In this document: positions 17,578 to 25,975 of the stretch, in pieces
How positions within the stretch are numbered: the stretch's first letter is position 1
How the letters are laid out: each line of letters begins with the position of its first letter
Origin: an uncultured Clostridium sp.
GTDB lineage: Bacteria > Bacillota > Clostridia > UBA1212 > UBA1255
Length of the DNA: 64,000 nucleotides
Assembly (NCBI GenBank): GCA_900543695.1
Contig: UQSG01000001.1
Location: forward strand, 1-64,000
Reading direction: 5' to 3'
The notes under the pieces: generated by a model
Seen by the model: the letters and a program-made list of their open reading frames with translations, nothing else
Told to the model about the DNA's origin: nothing
Database searches by the model: none
Position numbers and translations under genes: made by a program

Positions 17578-17588
17578 TGTGCTAAAAT
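17560..17588 (+). promoter_or_regulatory. Promoter of the AraC-family regulator gene
   Basis: TGGACA (17560-17565), 17 bp, TAAAAT (17583-17588), 39 nt before the regulator ATG. The -35 hexamer lies inside the putative operator, so regulator binding would compete with RNA polymerase. Confidence 0.55.
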
Positions 17589-17627
17589 CTGAAAAAGAAA
17601 GAACAAGAAAAAGGATGAGTTTATTTT

Positions 17628-18440
17628 ATGCCGAAAATAAAATATGTTGGCCGGTTATATGAAAATACGTACCGCATCAATCTTCACACGCATGATTTCT
17701 GGGAAATTGTACGCTATACCAAAGGAAGCGGTCTGGTAGAAATTGACGGAGAAATCATTCCTTTTCAGGAAAACGATATTTTTGCGATCCCGCCGAATGT
17801 CCCGCATACGGACTATTCCGATACGGGCTTTCAGAATTATCATTACACCTTCAATGATGACGACTTCAACAGACTCTCTTATATGAAGTTTCCGGATACG
17901 GAGAACAACGATTTTCTGACGATCATGAAGCAGCTCTATCACGAATATCATTTGAAGCGCAAAAATTATCAAAACATTATAGACAGCCTCTATACGGTTT
18001 TGTTTCACTATATTCTGGCATTGTCCGAAGAAGCGGAAAGCAATCAATATGTAGCGCTTGTCATCAATGAAATCATCAGCAATATTTCTAATCCGGAATA
18101 TGAAATTCAGCAGACACTGCAAAAAATTCCGTTAACGGAAGACTATTTTAGAAAATTATTTTTCCAGGAGACCGGAAAGACGCCGCTCCAGTATCTCACG
18201 CAGAAGCGAATCTCTTTTGCAAAGCAGCTGCTCTGTCTTCAGGCCCATTCCGGGATTTCCATTCAGGAAATTGCCTGGCGGTCCGGATTTGCAGACAATT
18301 ATTATTTTTCCCGTGTTTTTAAAAAGGTTACGGGCGTCAGCCCCAAATATTGGGCGGAGTACGACAAACAAAAAGCAGAGGAAGATAATGAGCTTCCCAA
18401 GCGCAATTATCTTCCTCCTGAGACAAAGGATTATGAATAA
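17628..18440 (+). CDS. AraC-family transcriptional regulator
   Basis: About 270 residues. An N-terminal cupin-like sensor domain (about 1-130) contains LHTHDFWEIVRYTKG and PPNVPHTDY, which form a His-rich sugar pocket in this family. The C-terminal region (about 165-265) holds two helix-turn-helix motifs with QEIAWRSGFADNYYFSRVFKKVTGVSP, a typical AraC signature in two parts. AAGGAT lies upstream of the ATG. It is transcribed divergently from the glycosidase operon. It is the only regulator inside the sugar island and probably activates the operons that carry the 25-bp element. Confidence 0.9.
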   Translation: MPKIKYVGRLYENTYRINLHTHDFWEIVRYTKGSGLVEIDGEIIPFQENDIFAIPPNVPHTDYSDTGFQNYHYTFNDDDFNRLSYMKFPDTENNDFLTIMKQLYHEYHLKRKNYQNIIDSLYTVLFHYILALSEEAESNQYVALVINEIISNISNPEYEIQQTLQKIPLTEDYFRKLFFQETGKTPLQYLTQKRISFAKQLLCLQAHSGISIQEIAWRSGFADNYYFSRVFKKVTGVSPKYWAEYDKQKAEEDNELPKRNYLPPETKDYE

Positions 18441-18470
18441 AGCGGTCTTAATGGATCGCTTTATTTCTTT
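18436..18470. terminator. Terminator hairpin shared by convergent genes
   Basis: AATAAAGCG (18436-18444) pairs perfectly with CGCTTTATT (18457-18465). The hairpin overlaps both stop codons and continues into TTTCTTTTTC on the plus strand. It most clearly ends the regulator transcript. Confidence 0.65.
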
Positions 18471-19624
18471 TTCTTGCTTCGTACGATCACAACGACGAAG
18501 ATGATTACAACAACTGCAATCGCGCCGATCAGCACATAAACCAGCCAGCCGTTTCCGCTGTCCGCATCCTCTGTGCTGCCATTCGTCGTCGGTACGGGCG
18601 TCTTTTCCGCAGCAGGCGTTCCGTCTGTTCCTGCAGTCGGCTCCGTCTCCGACGTAGGCTGTTCGGGAGCCGGCGTGCTTTCTTCCGCCTTCTCATAGAC
18701 AGCCAGGTTATCAAGGCCAAAATTATTAGCGCGGTTGATAAAAGCAAACAGGCCTGTTACCGGTACCACGGCTTCATCGACGGTAGCCACAACCGCACCC
18801 TCAGCGTCTTTGATTTCCACCTTGCGATAGGAATCGCCGGAGAAGAGCTCCATTCCTGCCAGAGAAGTATCCCAGTAATTTTCATTCCAATGCGTCGTCA
18901 CCTCGTCCGGTTCGGACATCGTAATCGTGCAGACGAGATTATCTTCTACGTATACGGCAATCTCGCCGTTCTCCTCCTGCACGCAGACAGACGTAAATTC
19001 CGTGAAATTAACGCCCTCGGGCATCTGGAACTGGTAGGAAACGGTGTATGCGCCGAGCATCCTGTCCGCCGCGTTTTCTACGACGCCGGTCGTCGCCTCG
19101 CCGTTAATCGGTCCCGCCGTGCCGCCATTTTTGTTTGTGTGTACGCCTACCTCCAGGATATTATCAAAAAAGTAAATAAACACGCCGGCAGCGCCCAGGA
19201 AGGACGTCAGATCCTTATCCTCATTGTCCGGCTCGATCACCATGCCAACGGAATCGGCGGGAACGTGCAGCGCCAACGCGGATTTATAGGCATTTTCCGC
19301 CAAATTTCCGGGGATTGCCGTTTTAATGTCGAACTGCACACGGTAGTCAATCACCTCGTACATGGAATACACATAAGCCCCAGAAGGGAACATGCCGTTG
19401 TAATACGTGTTGTCGCCTTCTGTTACGACATTTTCCGCCTTTACATCGTAAGTGTTAAAATACGTGTAGAAATCGTCGGGAAGCACGCCGTCATAGCCCT
19501 CAAAATCGGTTACATATGCTTCGTTAAAGCTTTCCGGGAGCTCCGGAACAGCTGCTAGGGCCGGCAAAACGCCTGCAAAAGCCATGACTGCCGCCAAAAG
19601 ACTTGCTATTATTTTTCGTTTCAT
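18461..19624 (-). CDS. Secreted protein with C-terminal membrane tail
   Basis: About 387 residues. A signal peptide (about 1-25, LPALAAV) is followed by a beta-rich extracellular domain (about 30-295) resembling a concanavalin-like/LamG jelly roll in composition. A Pro/Thr-rich spacer (about 297-350) leads to one helix ending in RSKKKK. No LPXTG motif is present, so attachment is by the C-terminal helix. Third and last gene of the operon starting at 22309, 19 nt after the GH99/71-like gene. A role in binding or presenting glycan at the cell surface is inferred from context; I recognise no precise family. Confidence 0.7.
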   Translation of the reverse strand: MKRKIIASLLAAVMAFAGVLPALAAVPELPESFNEAYVTDFEGYDGVLPDDFYTYFNTYDVKAENVVTEGDNTYYNGMFPSGAYVYSMYEVIDYRVQFDIKTAIPGNLAENAYKSALALHVPADSVGMVIEPDNEDKDLTSFLGAAGVFIYFFDNILEVGVHTNKNGGTAGPINGEATTGVVENAADRMLGAYTVSYQFQMPEGVNFTEFTSVCVQEENGEIAVYVEDNLVCTITMSEPDEVTTHWNENYWDTSLAGMELFSGDSYRKVEIKDAEGAVVATVDEAVVPVTGLFAFINRANNFGLDNLAVYEKAEESTPAPEQPTSETEPTAGTDGTPAAEKTPVPTTNGSTEDADSGNGWLVYVLIGAIAVVVIIFVVVIVRSKKKK

Positions 19625-19643
19625 AAAATGACTCCTCTCTTTG

Positions 19644-21164
19644 TTACGATTCCGACGGAATCGTATATTCTGTTACGGTACTTTCTCCGAATGTGTTGCG
19701 CGTCTGAATATAGCAGACATTTCCGTCTCTTTCTTCGGGGAGCTCGACACCGTCATTAATATTGTAATAGACCCATTCCCCCTGCGTCTCCGCATCAAAG
19801 GAAATCCGGTATTCGGTTGGATAGCCATCCAGGGAAAGGAAAAGCGCATCGTCGTCTGAAGAAAGGACCTCAGGGGCAGGCGGCGCCTCCTGCTTCCAGT
19901 AATTCAGCTTATACAGATTTGTTTTGACATTGTCAAACACAAGAAAACCGAAATCCACATTTGGTTCAATATGGGTGCTGCCATACAGCGACACTCCCTC
20001 CTGCGGCTGCTCCTTCCAGGCCATCGCATAATTAAAGCGGTTGATCAGAAGCGCTTTGGGAGACAGCTCCGCCACACCGCGGAGCGTACGTTCAAACGTC
20101 GTCTGACCGTTTACAATGTGATTCAGCTCATCCCAGTTCTCGCCGCCTTTATGGAGCGAGGCCCAGGCGATCATTTGCTCCACGCTTCCATCCGCAGCGT
20201 CTTTGTGGAAAATACGGTACATGCCTTCCCCGGCGTCAGGATCCTCTTCAGATTCTACAAAGAACCAAAGCGGCACATCGCCGGAAATGGACTTGCTTCC
20301 ATCCTTCTGCTCTTCCGTATATGGAGACAAATAGCCGTTGCTGAAGCGAATATTGAAGCGCTCATCATCAAATATTTCAGTCCCCTCCGCTACTTTTTTC
20401 TGAAGCTCTGAATCAATAAAAATGATGAGAAACGGCTTGGAAGCGCGATCGGTCCCGTCCTGCAGACGATACCAGGCATCAGGATACTGTTCGTACAGCG
20501 TATAAACATCCGTCAGCACTTCATTCAGCGCATCGTAATTTTCCCCACTGAGCCGCACTGTAATGTAAATCTTGGGCGATTCGAAGCCAAGCGACGCCGA
20601 TGCCTCCTTTAGAAGCACCTCCGTGTTTGCATAGACTCCGTACGTATATTTATACCAGTCCTGTCCCGGCGTTTCCAGCCGGTAAGAAGTATAGTTGGTC
20701 CAGTCTACCGCCACGCCGTTGCAGCCGAGCGCTGACATCCAATACAAATGCTGTCTGGCCGTTTCCGGATCTCTTTGATCATATAGGCCCATCAGCGGCG
20801 TTGTCGTCCGGTAATTGCCGCTCACCTGGACTGTGTCGGGATGCTGCGGGTTCAGCGGCCACCACCCTCTTTGCGGACGGCCGTTCGTCGTCGGTCCCGT
20901 GTCGATATCATACCACATAATCATATCCATGGTTCTTCTGCCCTCTTCTCTTGCGCTGAGCGTCTGCGGCTTTTCCACCGGTTTCGGTTCAGCAGCTCCT
21001 CTGCCGACATAGAAATAGATTCCAACCGCACACAGCACGGCCGCGCAAACAACCGCTGTTAAAGTGCAGCCCTTTGCCGAAAGCCTTTTCTTTGCATACA
21101 GTACAAACAGAAGAAGCGCGGCGATAACCGCCAGGAAAACAAGAAGCAATATTTTTACAAGCAT
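19644..21164 (-). CDS. Membrane-anchored GH99/GH71-like glycosidase
   Basis: About 506 residues. An uncleaved N-terminal helix pair (about 1-55) anchors an extracellular TIM-barrel-like domain. Supporting features are MWYDIDTG near residue 83, YDQRDPETARQHLYWMSALGCNGVAVDW (about 128-155, split here for description) and ICITVRL-type strands. An order of 'Y-D-x-x-D-P-x-x-x-x-x-H' then 'G-V-x-x-D-W' is characteristic of GH99/GH71-like alpha-mannanases and glucanases. AGGAGG precedes the ATG at 21164. It lies between two surface-protein genes, so it probably trims a glycan outside the cell. The catalytic pair cannot be fixed by eye. Confidence 0.6.
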   Translation of the reverse strand: MLVKILLLVFLAVIAALLLFVLYAKKRLSAKGCTLTAVVCAAVLCAVGIYFYVGRGAAEPKPVEKPQTLSAREEGRRTMDMIMWYDIDTGPTTNGRPQRGWWPLNPQHPDTVQVSGNYRTTTPLMGLYDQRDPETARQHLYWMSALGCNGVAVDWTNYTSYRLETPGQDWYKYTYGVYANTEVLLKEASASLGFESPKIYITVRLSGENYDALNEVLTDVYTLYEQYPDAWYRLQDGTDRASKPFLIIFIDSELQKKVAEGTEIFDDERFNIRFSNGYLSPYTEEQKDGSKSISGDVPLWFFVESEEDPDAGEGMYRIFHKDAADGSVEQMIAWASLHKGGENWDELNHIVNGQTTFERTLRGVAELSPKALLINRFNYAMAWKEQPQEGVSLYGSTHIEPNVDFGFLVFDNVKTNLYKLNYWKQEAPPAPEVLSSDDDALFLSLDGYPTEYRISFDAETQGEWVYYNINDGVELPEERDGNVCYIQTRNTFGESTVTEYTIPSES

Positions 21165-21187
21165 ACTATGCCACGCCTCCTATTTTT

Positions 21188-22309
21188 TCATGCATTGTTT
21201 TTTCTGCGCCGGATCACAATCCCAGCCGTCGCGCCAATGAGAAACGCCGCTGAAATGCCGAGCAGAAGTCCGGAATCACCGGTTGACGGGTTCGGCTTCT
21301 CCGGATCGGGATTCTGGTCCGGGTTCTGATCATCCGGATCGACAGGAATCTCAGGATCAACCGGATCCTCCGCCTCCGCCGTCTTACTGAGCTTCAGCGC
21401 ATCCAGACGCGCACAGAATCTTCCGGAGCCATTGTCAACGCTAGAAATCGTGATTTTATGAATTCCTGCGGCCAGCTCTATCTCGCCCAGCTCCTGCTCT
21501 TCAAGCGTCCAGCCGCCGTCATGGTACAGATTGACCGGCTCGCCAATCTCCTGACCATCGATCGCAATCTGAACGGAGCAGCTGTCATTGTTTAAGATGT
21601 AGGCAAGAGAAACGTTGTATTTTCCGGACTGCGGAACAACGAGAGACACCGTTTCCAGAGAACGTCCAGCTTCATAGAAGTCCACGTTGACTATGGCGTC
21701 AACCGGCAGCGCTTCATGCGTGTAATTGCTTTCCAGATGGAATTCATCAGATTTGGTATATGCGTTTCCTTCAAATTCAAAGACAATTTCATCCGAGGGC
21801 GTCAGCTCCTCCAGGGTAAGATAATCCAGCAGCGCGCAGTAATACGCCGACTCCTGACTTGTAAAGGTCAGCGTATGCGTGCCTGCGGACAAAGTCATCA
21901 GGCCGACCGTTTTTTTACCAGCCTCCCAGCCGGCGCCGTTGTTCAGATTGATCTGACTGTCAATTACAGTGCCGTCAATTTTCATTTCTAAAATTCCGCC
22001 GTCCTGGTTCAATACGTATCCTAAAGTAATGAGATAAATAGCTTCCTTTTCTACAGTGAACGTAGTTTCCAGAGCGTTTCCTGCCTCATAAAAGTTTACG
22101 TTCGCCGCACTTTCTACCGGGAGCGCCTCATGCACAAAAGGCACCTCGAGAAAAAATTCTCCAGTTTGTGTCCATTCCTGATCTTCCAGCTCGAAGGTGA
22201 TCTGCTCCTCGGCCGCACCTGCCGGAAGCAGGCTGCAAGCAAAAAGCGCCGCAACCACAAAGAAAATTAGGAAGCTAGCTTTACTTTTTCTTAATCCATG
22301 TTTTACCAT
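21188..22309 (-). CDS. Surface protein with two CBM6/35-like domains and xPxTG-like anchor
   Basis: About 373 residues. A signal peptide (about 10-32) precedes two clearly homologous domains of about 135 residues. Both contain HEALPV, VNFYEAG or VDFYEAG, a G-W near the middle and a C-A-L-L-D or C-A-R-L-D near the end. The pattern matches carbohydrate-binding beta-sandwiches of the CBM6/35 type. The tail has NPSTGDSG, a hydrophobic stretch and RRRK, which resembles a variant sortase signal. The ATG at 22309 is chosen because AAAGGAGG lies 8 nt upstream; the longer reading from 22363 has none. First gene of the three-gene extracellular operon. Confidence 0.72.
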   Translation of the reverse strand: MVKHGLRKSKASFLIFFVVAALFACSLLPAGAAEEQITFELEDQEWTQTGEFFLEVPFVHEALPVESAANVNFYEAGNALETTFTVEKEAIYLITLGYVLNQDGGILEMKIDGTVIDSQINLNNGAGWEAGKKTVGLMTLSAGTHTLTFTSQESAYYCALLDYLTLEELTPSDEIVFEFEGNAYTKSDEFHLESNYTHEALPVDAIVNVDFYEAGRSLETVSLVVPQSGKYNVSLAYILNNDSCSVQIAIDGQEIGEPVNLYHDGGWTLEEQELGEIELAAGIHKITISSVDNGSGRFCARLDALKLSKTAEAEDPVDPEIPVDPDDQNPDQNPDPEKPNPSTGDSGLLLGISAAFLIGATAGIVIRRRKNNA

Positions 22310-22467
22310 TTTAAAAATCCTCCTTTTCTTTTGACAACTGTTCTGCCTAAAAAGATACCCCAAACATACATTCTTTTAAATAGACATTATCGTTTTTTTG
22401 TTGGACAATTCATAACACATTTTTTTGTAAAAAATGTTTGGCGATAAGAAAATCTGGATATTTTTGT

Positions 22468-22508
22468 AAAAAAGAAGATAATTTCAATTTTAATTTGAAA
22501 TTATCTTC
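22468..22508 (-). terminator. Intrinsic terminator after the LyxK-like kinase gene
   Basis: A 14-bp perfect stem (GAAGATAATTTCAA at 22474-22487 with TTGAAATTATCTTC at 22495-22508) is followed on the minus strand by six T residues. It closes the cupin-kinase operon. Confidence 0.88.
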
Positions 22509-22556
22509 GAAAAACCAAATAATACAGCTTTCTTATATTTTGTACAAAACCGAGCT

Positions 22557-24020
22557 TCAGCGTTCCAGCATTTCCTGATACAGAGCATATTTTTCTCTGT
22601 AGACAGGAACCTTATGCGCGTCCGGAGAAAAGGTCTTCCGAATATGAACCATTTCTCTGGCAGCCGTATGATAATCCGGATATGCGCCGCAGCAAATGGA
22701 AGCAGCGATCGCAGCGCCCATTGCGCCGAGCTCTTTTCCGTCTACGACCTGCAGGGGCGTCTCAAGAACGTCGGCAAACAGCTGCATCCACACATCTGAA
22801 TTTGCCGCGCCGCCCGCAATTCGAATATAAGGCGGCGTCTTTCTGTACTTCAGCAGTCTTTCAACATGCTGCTTGTGGGAAAATGCGACGCCCTCATATA
22901 CCGCCCGCAGAAGATGCTCCGTACCATGACCGCTGTGCAGTCCTACCCACGCAGCATGCTTCCGGTTCCGTGCGTTGCTGCCGTATAAAAACGGGAAAAA
23001 CAGAAGCGAAGAGGATTCCGGCGCTACAGAGGCCACCATATTGTCGATTTCCCCGTAAGAGGGCTTATCCTTCCCAAACAATATGCCGCGTACCCAGTCC
23101 AGATTCCCTGCGGAAGTCGGACTGCTTTCTTCGATAAGGTAATATCCCGGCATACAGAAAAGCGAATGATTCACGCCCTCCTCCGGCGCAACCGGTTCCT
23201 GCGATATATATTCGTTGATGCTCCACGTTCCGGTAATAACGCAGATTGGAACGGAATCAGAGACGTCCATGGCGATCGCGCAGGCATCGATATCGAACAT
23301 GCCTCCGCACACCGGAATTCCCTCGGGAAGCCCCGTACAGGCCGCTGCTTCTTTCGTTACGCAGCCACAGTGCGCTGAGGAATCCGCTAACGGCGGCAGA
23401 CATTCCGCAATCTCCGGGATTCCGTAAAGTCTCAGCAATTCCGGATCATACGCTTTCTTCCGGAGGTTCAGAAGTCCCGTTCCGGAGGAATCCGTATATT
23501 CAGCGAAAGGACGGCCTGTCAGCATAAAGCGGATATAATCCTTTGCTTCAAACACCCATTGAATGTTCTGATATACCTCCGGCTGATTCCGCTTCAGCCA
23601 GGCAAGGAGCGCAGTCGGCTGACATGCCAGAGTGGATTGAAGATTCAGCAGCCCCGCCTGCGCCGTCGTTCCGTTCTGCTCCCATTCCCGAACGAGCTCG
23701 GCCGCCCGCTGGTCTGTCGAAGCAATTGCCGGCGCGCACGGTTTGCCGTCCTTTCCCCAGAGATACAGTCCTTTCCCATGACCGGTACATCCCACTGCGG
23801 CAATTTTCTCCGGAGCAATGCCGGAAGCAGATATCGCCTTTTGTATGGCAGCCGTCGTCTTCTCCCACAGAAAAATCATATCCCGTTCGTGATAGCCTTC
23901 CCGCACCACTGTAACGGGAGTTTGTTCAGAGGCAGCGCTCATCTGCTGCCCGCTGGAGGAAAATACGGCGGCCTTGATATTGGTTCCGCCATTGTCAATC
24001 CCTACAAAATATCGTTCCAT
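22557..24020 (-). CDS. lyxK: FGGY-family carbohydrate kinase, L-xylulokinase-like
   Basis: About 487 residues, normal for FGGY kinases. Motifs seen: phosphate-1 loop GIDNGGTNIKAAVF at the N-terminus, TGHGKGLYLW near residue 79, GGMFDIDA (catalytic Asp region, about 240) and the C-terminal adenosine-binding AGGAANSDVWMQ with GAMGAA. The pattern HGKGLYLWGKDGKP and STDQRA resembles LyxK more than XylB or AraB. It would phosphorylate L-xylulose, supplying the UlaE- and AraD-like epimerases of the neighbouring operon. It follows the cupin gene by 21 nt. Sugar specificity is inferred from similarity recall and context, so the symbol is tentative. Confidence 0.7.
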   Translation of the reverse strand: MERYFVGIDNGGTNIKAAVFSSSGQQMSAASEQTPVTVVREGYHERDMIFLWEKTTAAIQKAISASGIAPEKIAAVGCTGHGKGLYLWGKDGKPCAPAIASTDQRAAELVREWEQNGTTAQAGLLNLQSTLACQPTALLAWLKRNQPEVYQNIQWVFEAKDYIRFMLTGRPFAEYTDSSGTGLLNLRKKAYDPELLRLYGIPEIAECLPPLADSSAHCGCVTKEAAACTGLPEGIPVCGGMFDIDACAIAMDVSDSVPICVITGTWSINEYISQEPVAPEEGVNHSLFCMPGYYLIEESSPTSAGNLDWVRGILFGKDKPSYGEIDNMVASVAPESSSLLFFPFLYGSNARNRKHAAWVGLHSGHGTEHLLRAVYEGVAFSHKQHVERLLKYRKTPPYIRIAGGAANSDVWMQLFADVLETPLQVVDGKELGAMGAAIAASICCGAYPDYHTAAREMVHIRKTFSPDAHKVPVYREKYALYQEMLER

Positions 24021-24041
24021 ATCCCGTTTCTCCTCTGTCCG

Positions 24042-25235
24042 TTATGCCTGCGCCTCGGCAGCAGGATAATGCTTCAGCATAACAAGCGGTTCATATGCGC
24101 TGGCATTTTCGACGAGCACGCCGTTCGAAGCGGCAGGATAAGAAACAAAAAATTCATCTTCGCTTTTCTGTCCAAAGCGCAGCATGGTCGCCGCAGCACA
24201 GCGCTGCCCGGCCAGCTTGCCGTAGCCCTGCACAACGATGCAGCCGTATGCGGTGTCATCCGTGATCCGTGCAGAGCAGCCTGGATATACAGTCAGCTCT
24301 TTTGCCGCAATGTACTCGTTTCCGTATACAATCTGCTTTACCATATAGCTTTCCGTTTGTTCCAAAATAATGGGCGGACGGAAATAGTGTTCTTTATATT
24401 GCGGATCGATGTTCTTTTCCCAGTCCATCATTTCAATAACATAGTCCGGATCTCCCCAATGCTCCGGCGGACAGTTTTCATAGAGGAAGCTGTCGTCATA
24501 GATTTCGCTGTCAGTAATATTTTCGAAGACCGCATTTACGTCCGAATTCCACTGCGGTTCATAAGTAAGATAGGAGCCGGGAGCATGCAGCACTCCGGGC
24601 GGCGTATACCAGCCGGTTCCCAATTCGATCCGATACGCTCTGGAAAGCTCTGTGATCCGCAGATCCCGCTTTTGATAGTCCCTCAGACGTTCCCGCAGAT
24701 CATCCTTGGTGGTATCCGCAGTAAATCCAAAATAAGTGTGCGGAAATTTTCCGGGATAGTTATTATATTGCGGCGGATAATAATACGCCTCCGGTTTTCC
24801 CAGCTTTCCGACGCGCGCTGCAGCTTCAAAGCCCAGATGCATATGATGGAACAGAGGTCCCTCGTAATCAAAAAATTTGGAGTACATCGGCCACGTCTGG
24901 TGCCGTCTGTAACAGTTCTCTCCGATCATTTCTTCCCGAAGCGTATCGACAAATGCCTTCAGCGTGATTCTTTCCCCGCTGCAGCCATCCAGGTTTACAT
25001 AGCTCATACCTTCGTCCGGCGCGGCGTCGGGGCCGTTCATTGCTGTAATTACAGAAGAAAACCAGCGTTCCTTAATGGAACCGCGTTTTGTGCCAAGCGC
25101 ATAATAATCATCGGGATGCAGCCGCAGACGTCTGCCCGCCGTTCCGAAGCGGCGCGGTACGAATGTCGGGATAAGCGGAAGAACACCGCCGCGATCCTGA
25201 AAAAATGAATTTATAATTTCTTTTTCTGAACTCAT
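24042..25235 (-). CDS. PMI-like cupin protein, possible sugar isomerase
   Basis: About 397 residues with no signal peptide. The core has FHHMHLGFEAAARVG near residue 130 and ELGTGWYTPPGVLHAPGS near 205, an arrangement of His and Glu that resembles the metal site of type-I phosphomannose isomerases. A second cupin barrel fills about 300-390 (VYPGCSARI, GYGKLAGQ). It is first in an operon with the LyxK-like kinase. The attractive inference is an aldose-ketose isomerase that makes the kinase's substrate, for example L-lyxose to L-xylulose. This is unproven; a regulatory or sugar-binding role is possible. The AraC-type element lies 77 nt upstream. Confidence 0.6.
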   Translation of the reverse strand: MSSEKEIINSFFQDRGGVLPLIPTFVPRRFGTAGRRLRLHPDDYYALGTKRGSIKERWFSSVITAMNGPDAAPDEGMSYVNLDGCSGERITLKAFVDTLREEMIGENCYRRHQTWPMYSKFFDYEGPLFHHMHLGFEAAARVGKLGKPEAYYYPPQYNNYPGKFPHTYFGFTADTTKDDLRERLRDYQKRDLRITELSRAYRIELGTGWYTPPGVLHAPGSYLTYEPQWNSDVNAVFENITDSEIYDDSFLYENCPPEHWGDPDYVIEMMDWEKNIDPQYKEHYFRPPIILEQTESYMVKQIVYGNEYIAAKELTVYPGCSARITDDTAYGCIVVQGYGKLAGQRCAAATMLRFGQKSEDEFFVSYPAASNGVLVENASAYEPLVMLKHYPAAEAQA

Positions 25236-25311
25236 TTCATCTCTTCCTTTCTATATATTCTGTATATCAGTGTATAAATAAAAAGAGATTCTCTCAATGT
25301 ACAATTTCTTG

Positions 25312-25336
25312 TTATCCATGGACAAATGCGTAAAAC
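25312..25336 (-). promoter_or_regulatory. Putative AraC-family operator, copy A
   Basis: 25-bp element identical to the copy at 17553-17577 at 21 of 25 positions and in the same orientation relative to its downstream gene (77 nt before the ATG at 25235, against 92 nt). It links the cupin-kinase operon to the glycosidase-epimerase operon. Confidence 0.5.
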
Positions 25337-25384
25337 CGGCTGCGGAAACGGAAGACGGCAAAATGTAAACCCAATGAGAAATGG

Positions 25385-25580
25385 ATCACGGCAGATCTGA
25401 CAATGGGCGCCGTCGAATCGAAATTTGCAGATATTATCTGGCAAAATGAAGCAATTTCATCCGCCGGGCCTGCAAGCAAAGCCAACAATTGCTGGGCTGG
25501 AAGAAGAGCACATCTTTTACTGTGCTGAGGAGGAGCTCGAATATCTGCGCCGCCTGGTTGCAGAATACGAGGAGGAATAG
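25385..25580 (+). pseudogene. Decayed blaI/mecI-family repressor gene
   Basis: Plus-strand translation from about 25385 gives ITADLTMGAVESKFADIIW followed by QNEAISS, a textbook BlaI N-terminus, and then loses register. In another frame, EEELEYLRRLVAEYEEE and a stop (25578-25580) match the family's C-terminal helix. About 60-80 residues of the middle, including the recognition helix, are missing. It is therefore an internally deleted, frameshifted relic. It is followed after 2 nt by a blaR1 relic, the normal gene order. The gap 25236-25975 contains no intact gene. Confidence 0.7.
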
Positions 25581-25582
25581 AC

Positions 25583-25930
25583 ATGCAGGACTTCTTTCTT
25601 GATCGTCTTAATAAGAGTATTGCTGCAGGCTGGCTGGTTCTGGCCGTTATTGTGCTGCAGCCTGCTCTTTTAAGAATGCGTCTCGCCGGTTCTGCTTCTT
25701 GAAGGCGAGCCCCGGGAATTCATGATTTCCGGCAAGGATGAAACAGTTCTGGTTTACGTCTATGAAAGCCCGGCAGCCGCAGCGAAGCAGCAAGGGCTTG
25801 TTTCCAGCGACGGTTTTAGAATAATAATAAAGCAAAACGAAAACGAGTCATCCGAGATCATCTACGAATGGATTTCAGCGCCGCATTGGTAGCTCCGCGG
25901 CAACACGATCGCATTCTATGTCGGTACGGA
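25583..25930 (+). pseudogene. Decayed blaR1/mecR1-like (M56) antirepressor gene
   Basis: The ATG at 25583 begins MQDFFLDRLNKSIAAGWLV then LAVIVL, the characteristic first membrane segment of M56-family antirepressors, and stops at 25702. A shifted frame continues with GEPREFMISGKDETVLVYVY and, at about 25860-25930, EWISAPHW-stop-LRGNTIAFYVGTD. This resembles the conserved C-terminal tail found in Bacillota proteins of this kind. Most of the gene, including the protease HExxH region, is deleted, and an in-frame stop lies at 25890-25892. It is non-functional. Confidence 0.65.
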
Positions 25931-25975
25931 TGCGGCGGGCGCTTCCCCTTTCCGTTCTTCTTCGAGCCCTGTTTA

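Noticed and set aside
23559..25208. 549-residue open frame on the plus strand
   Set aside because: It runs antisense to the LyxK-like kinase and cupin genes, which have clear family motifs and ribosome-binding sites. It shows no recognisable domain, so it is a product of low stop-codon frequency.
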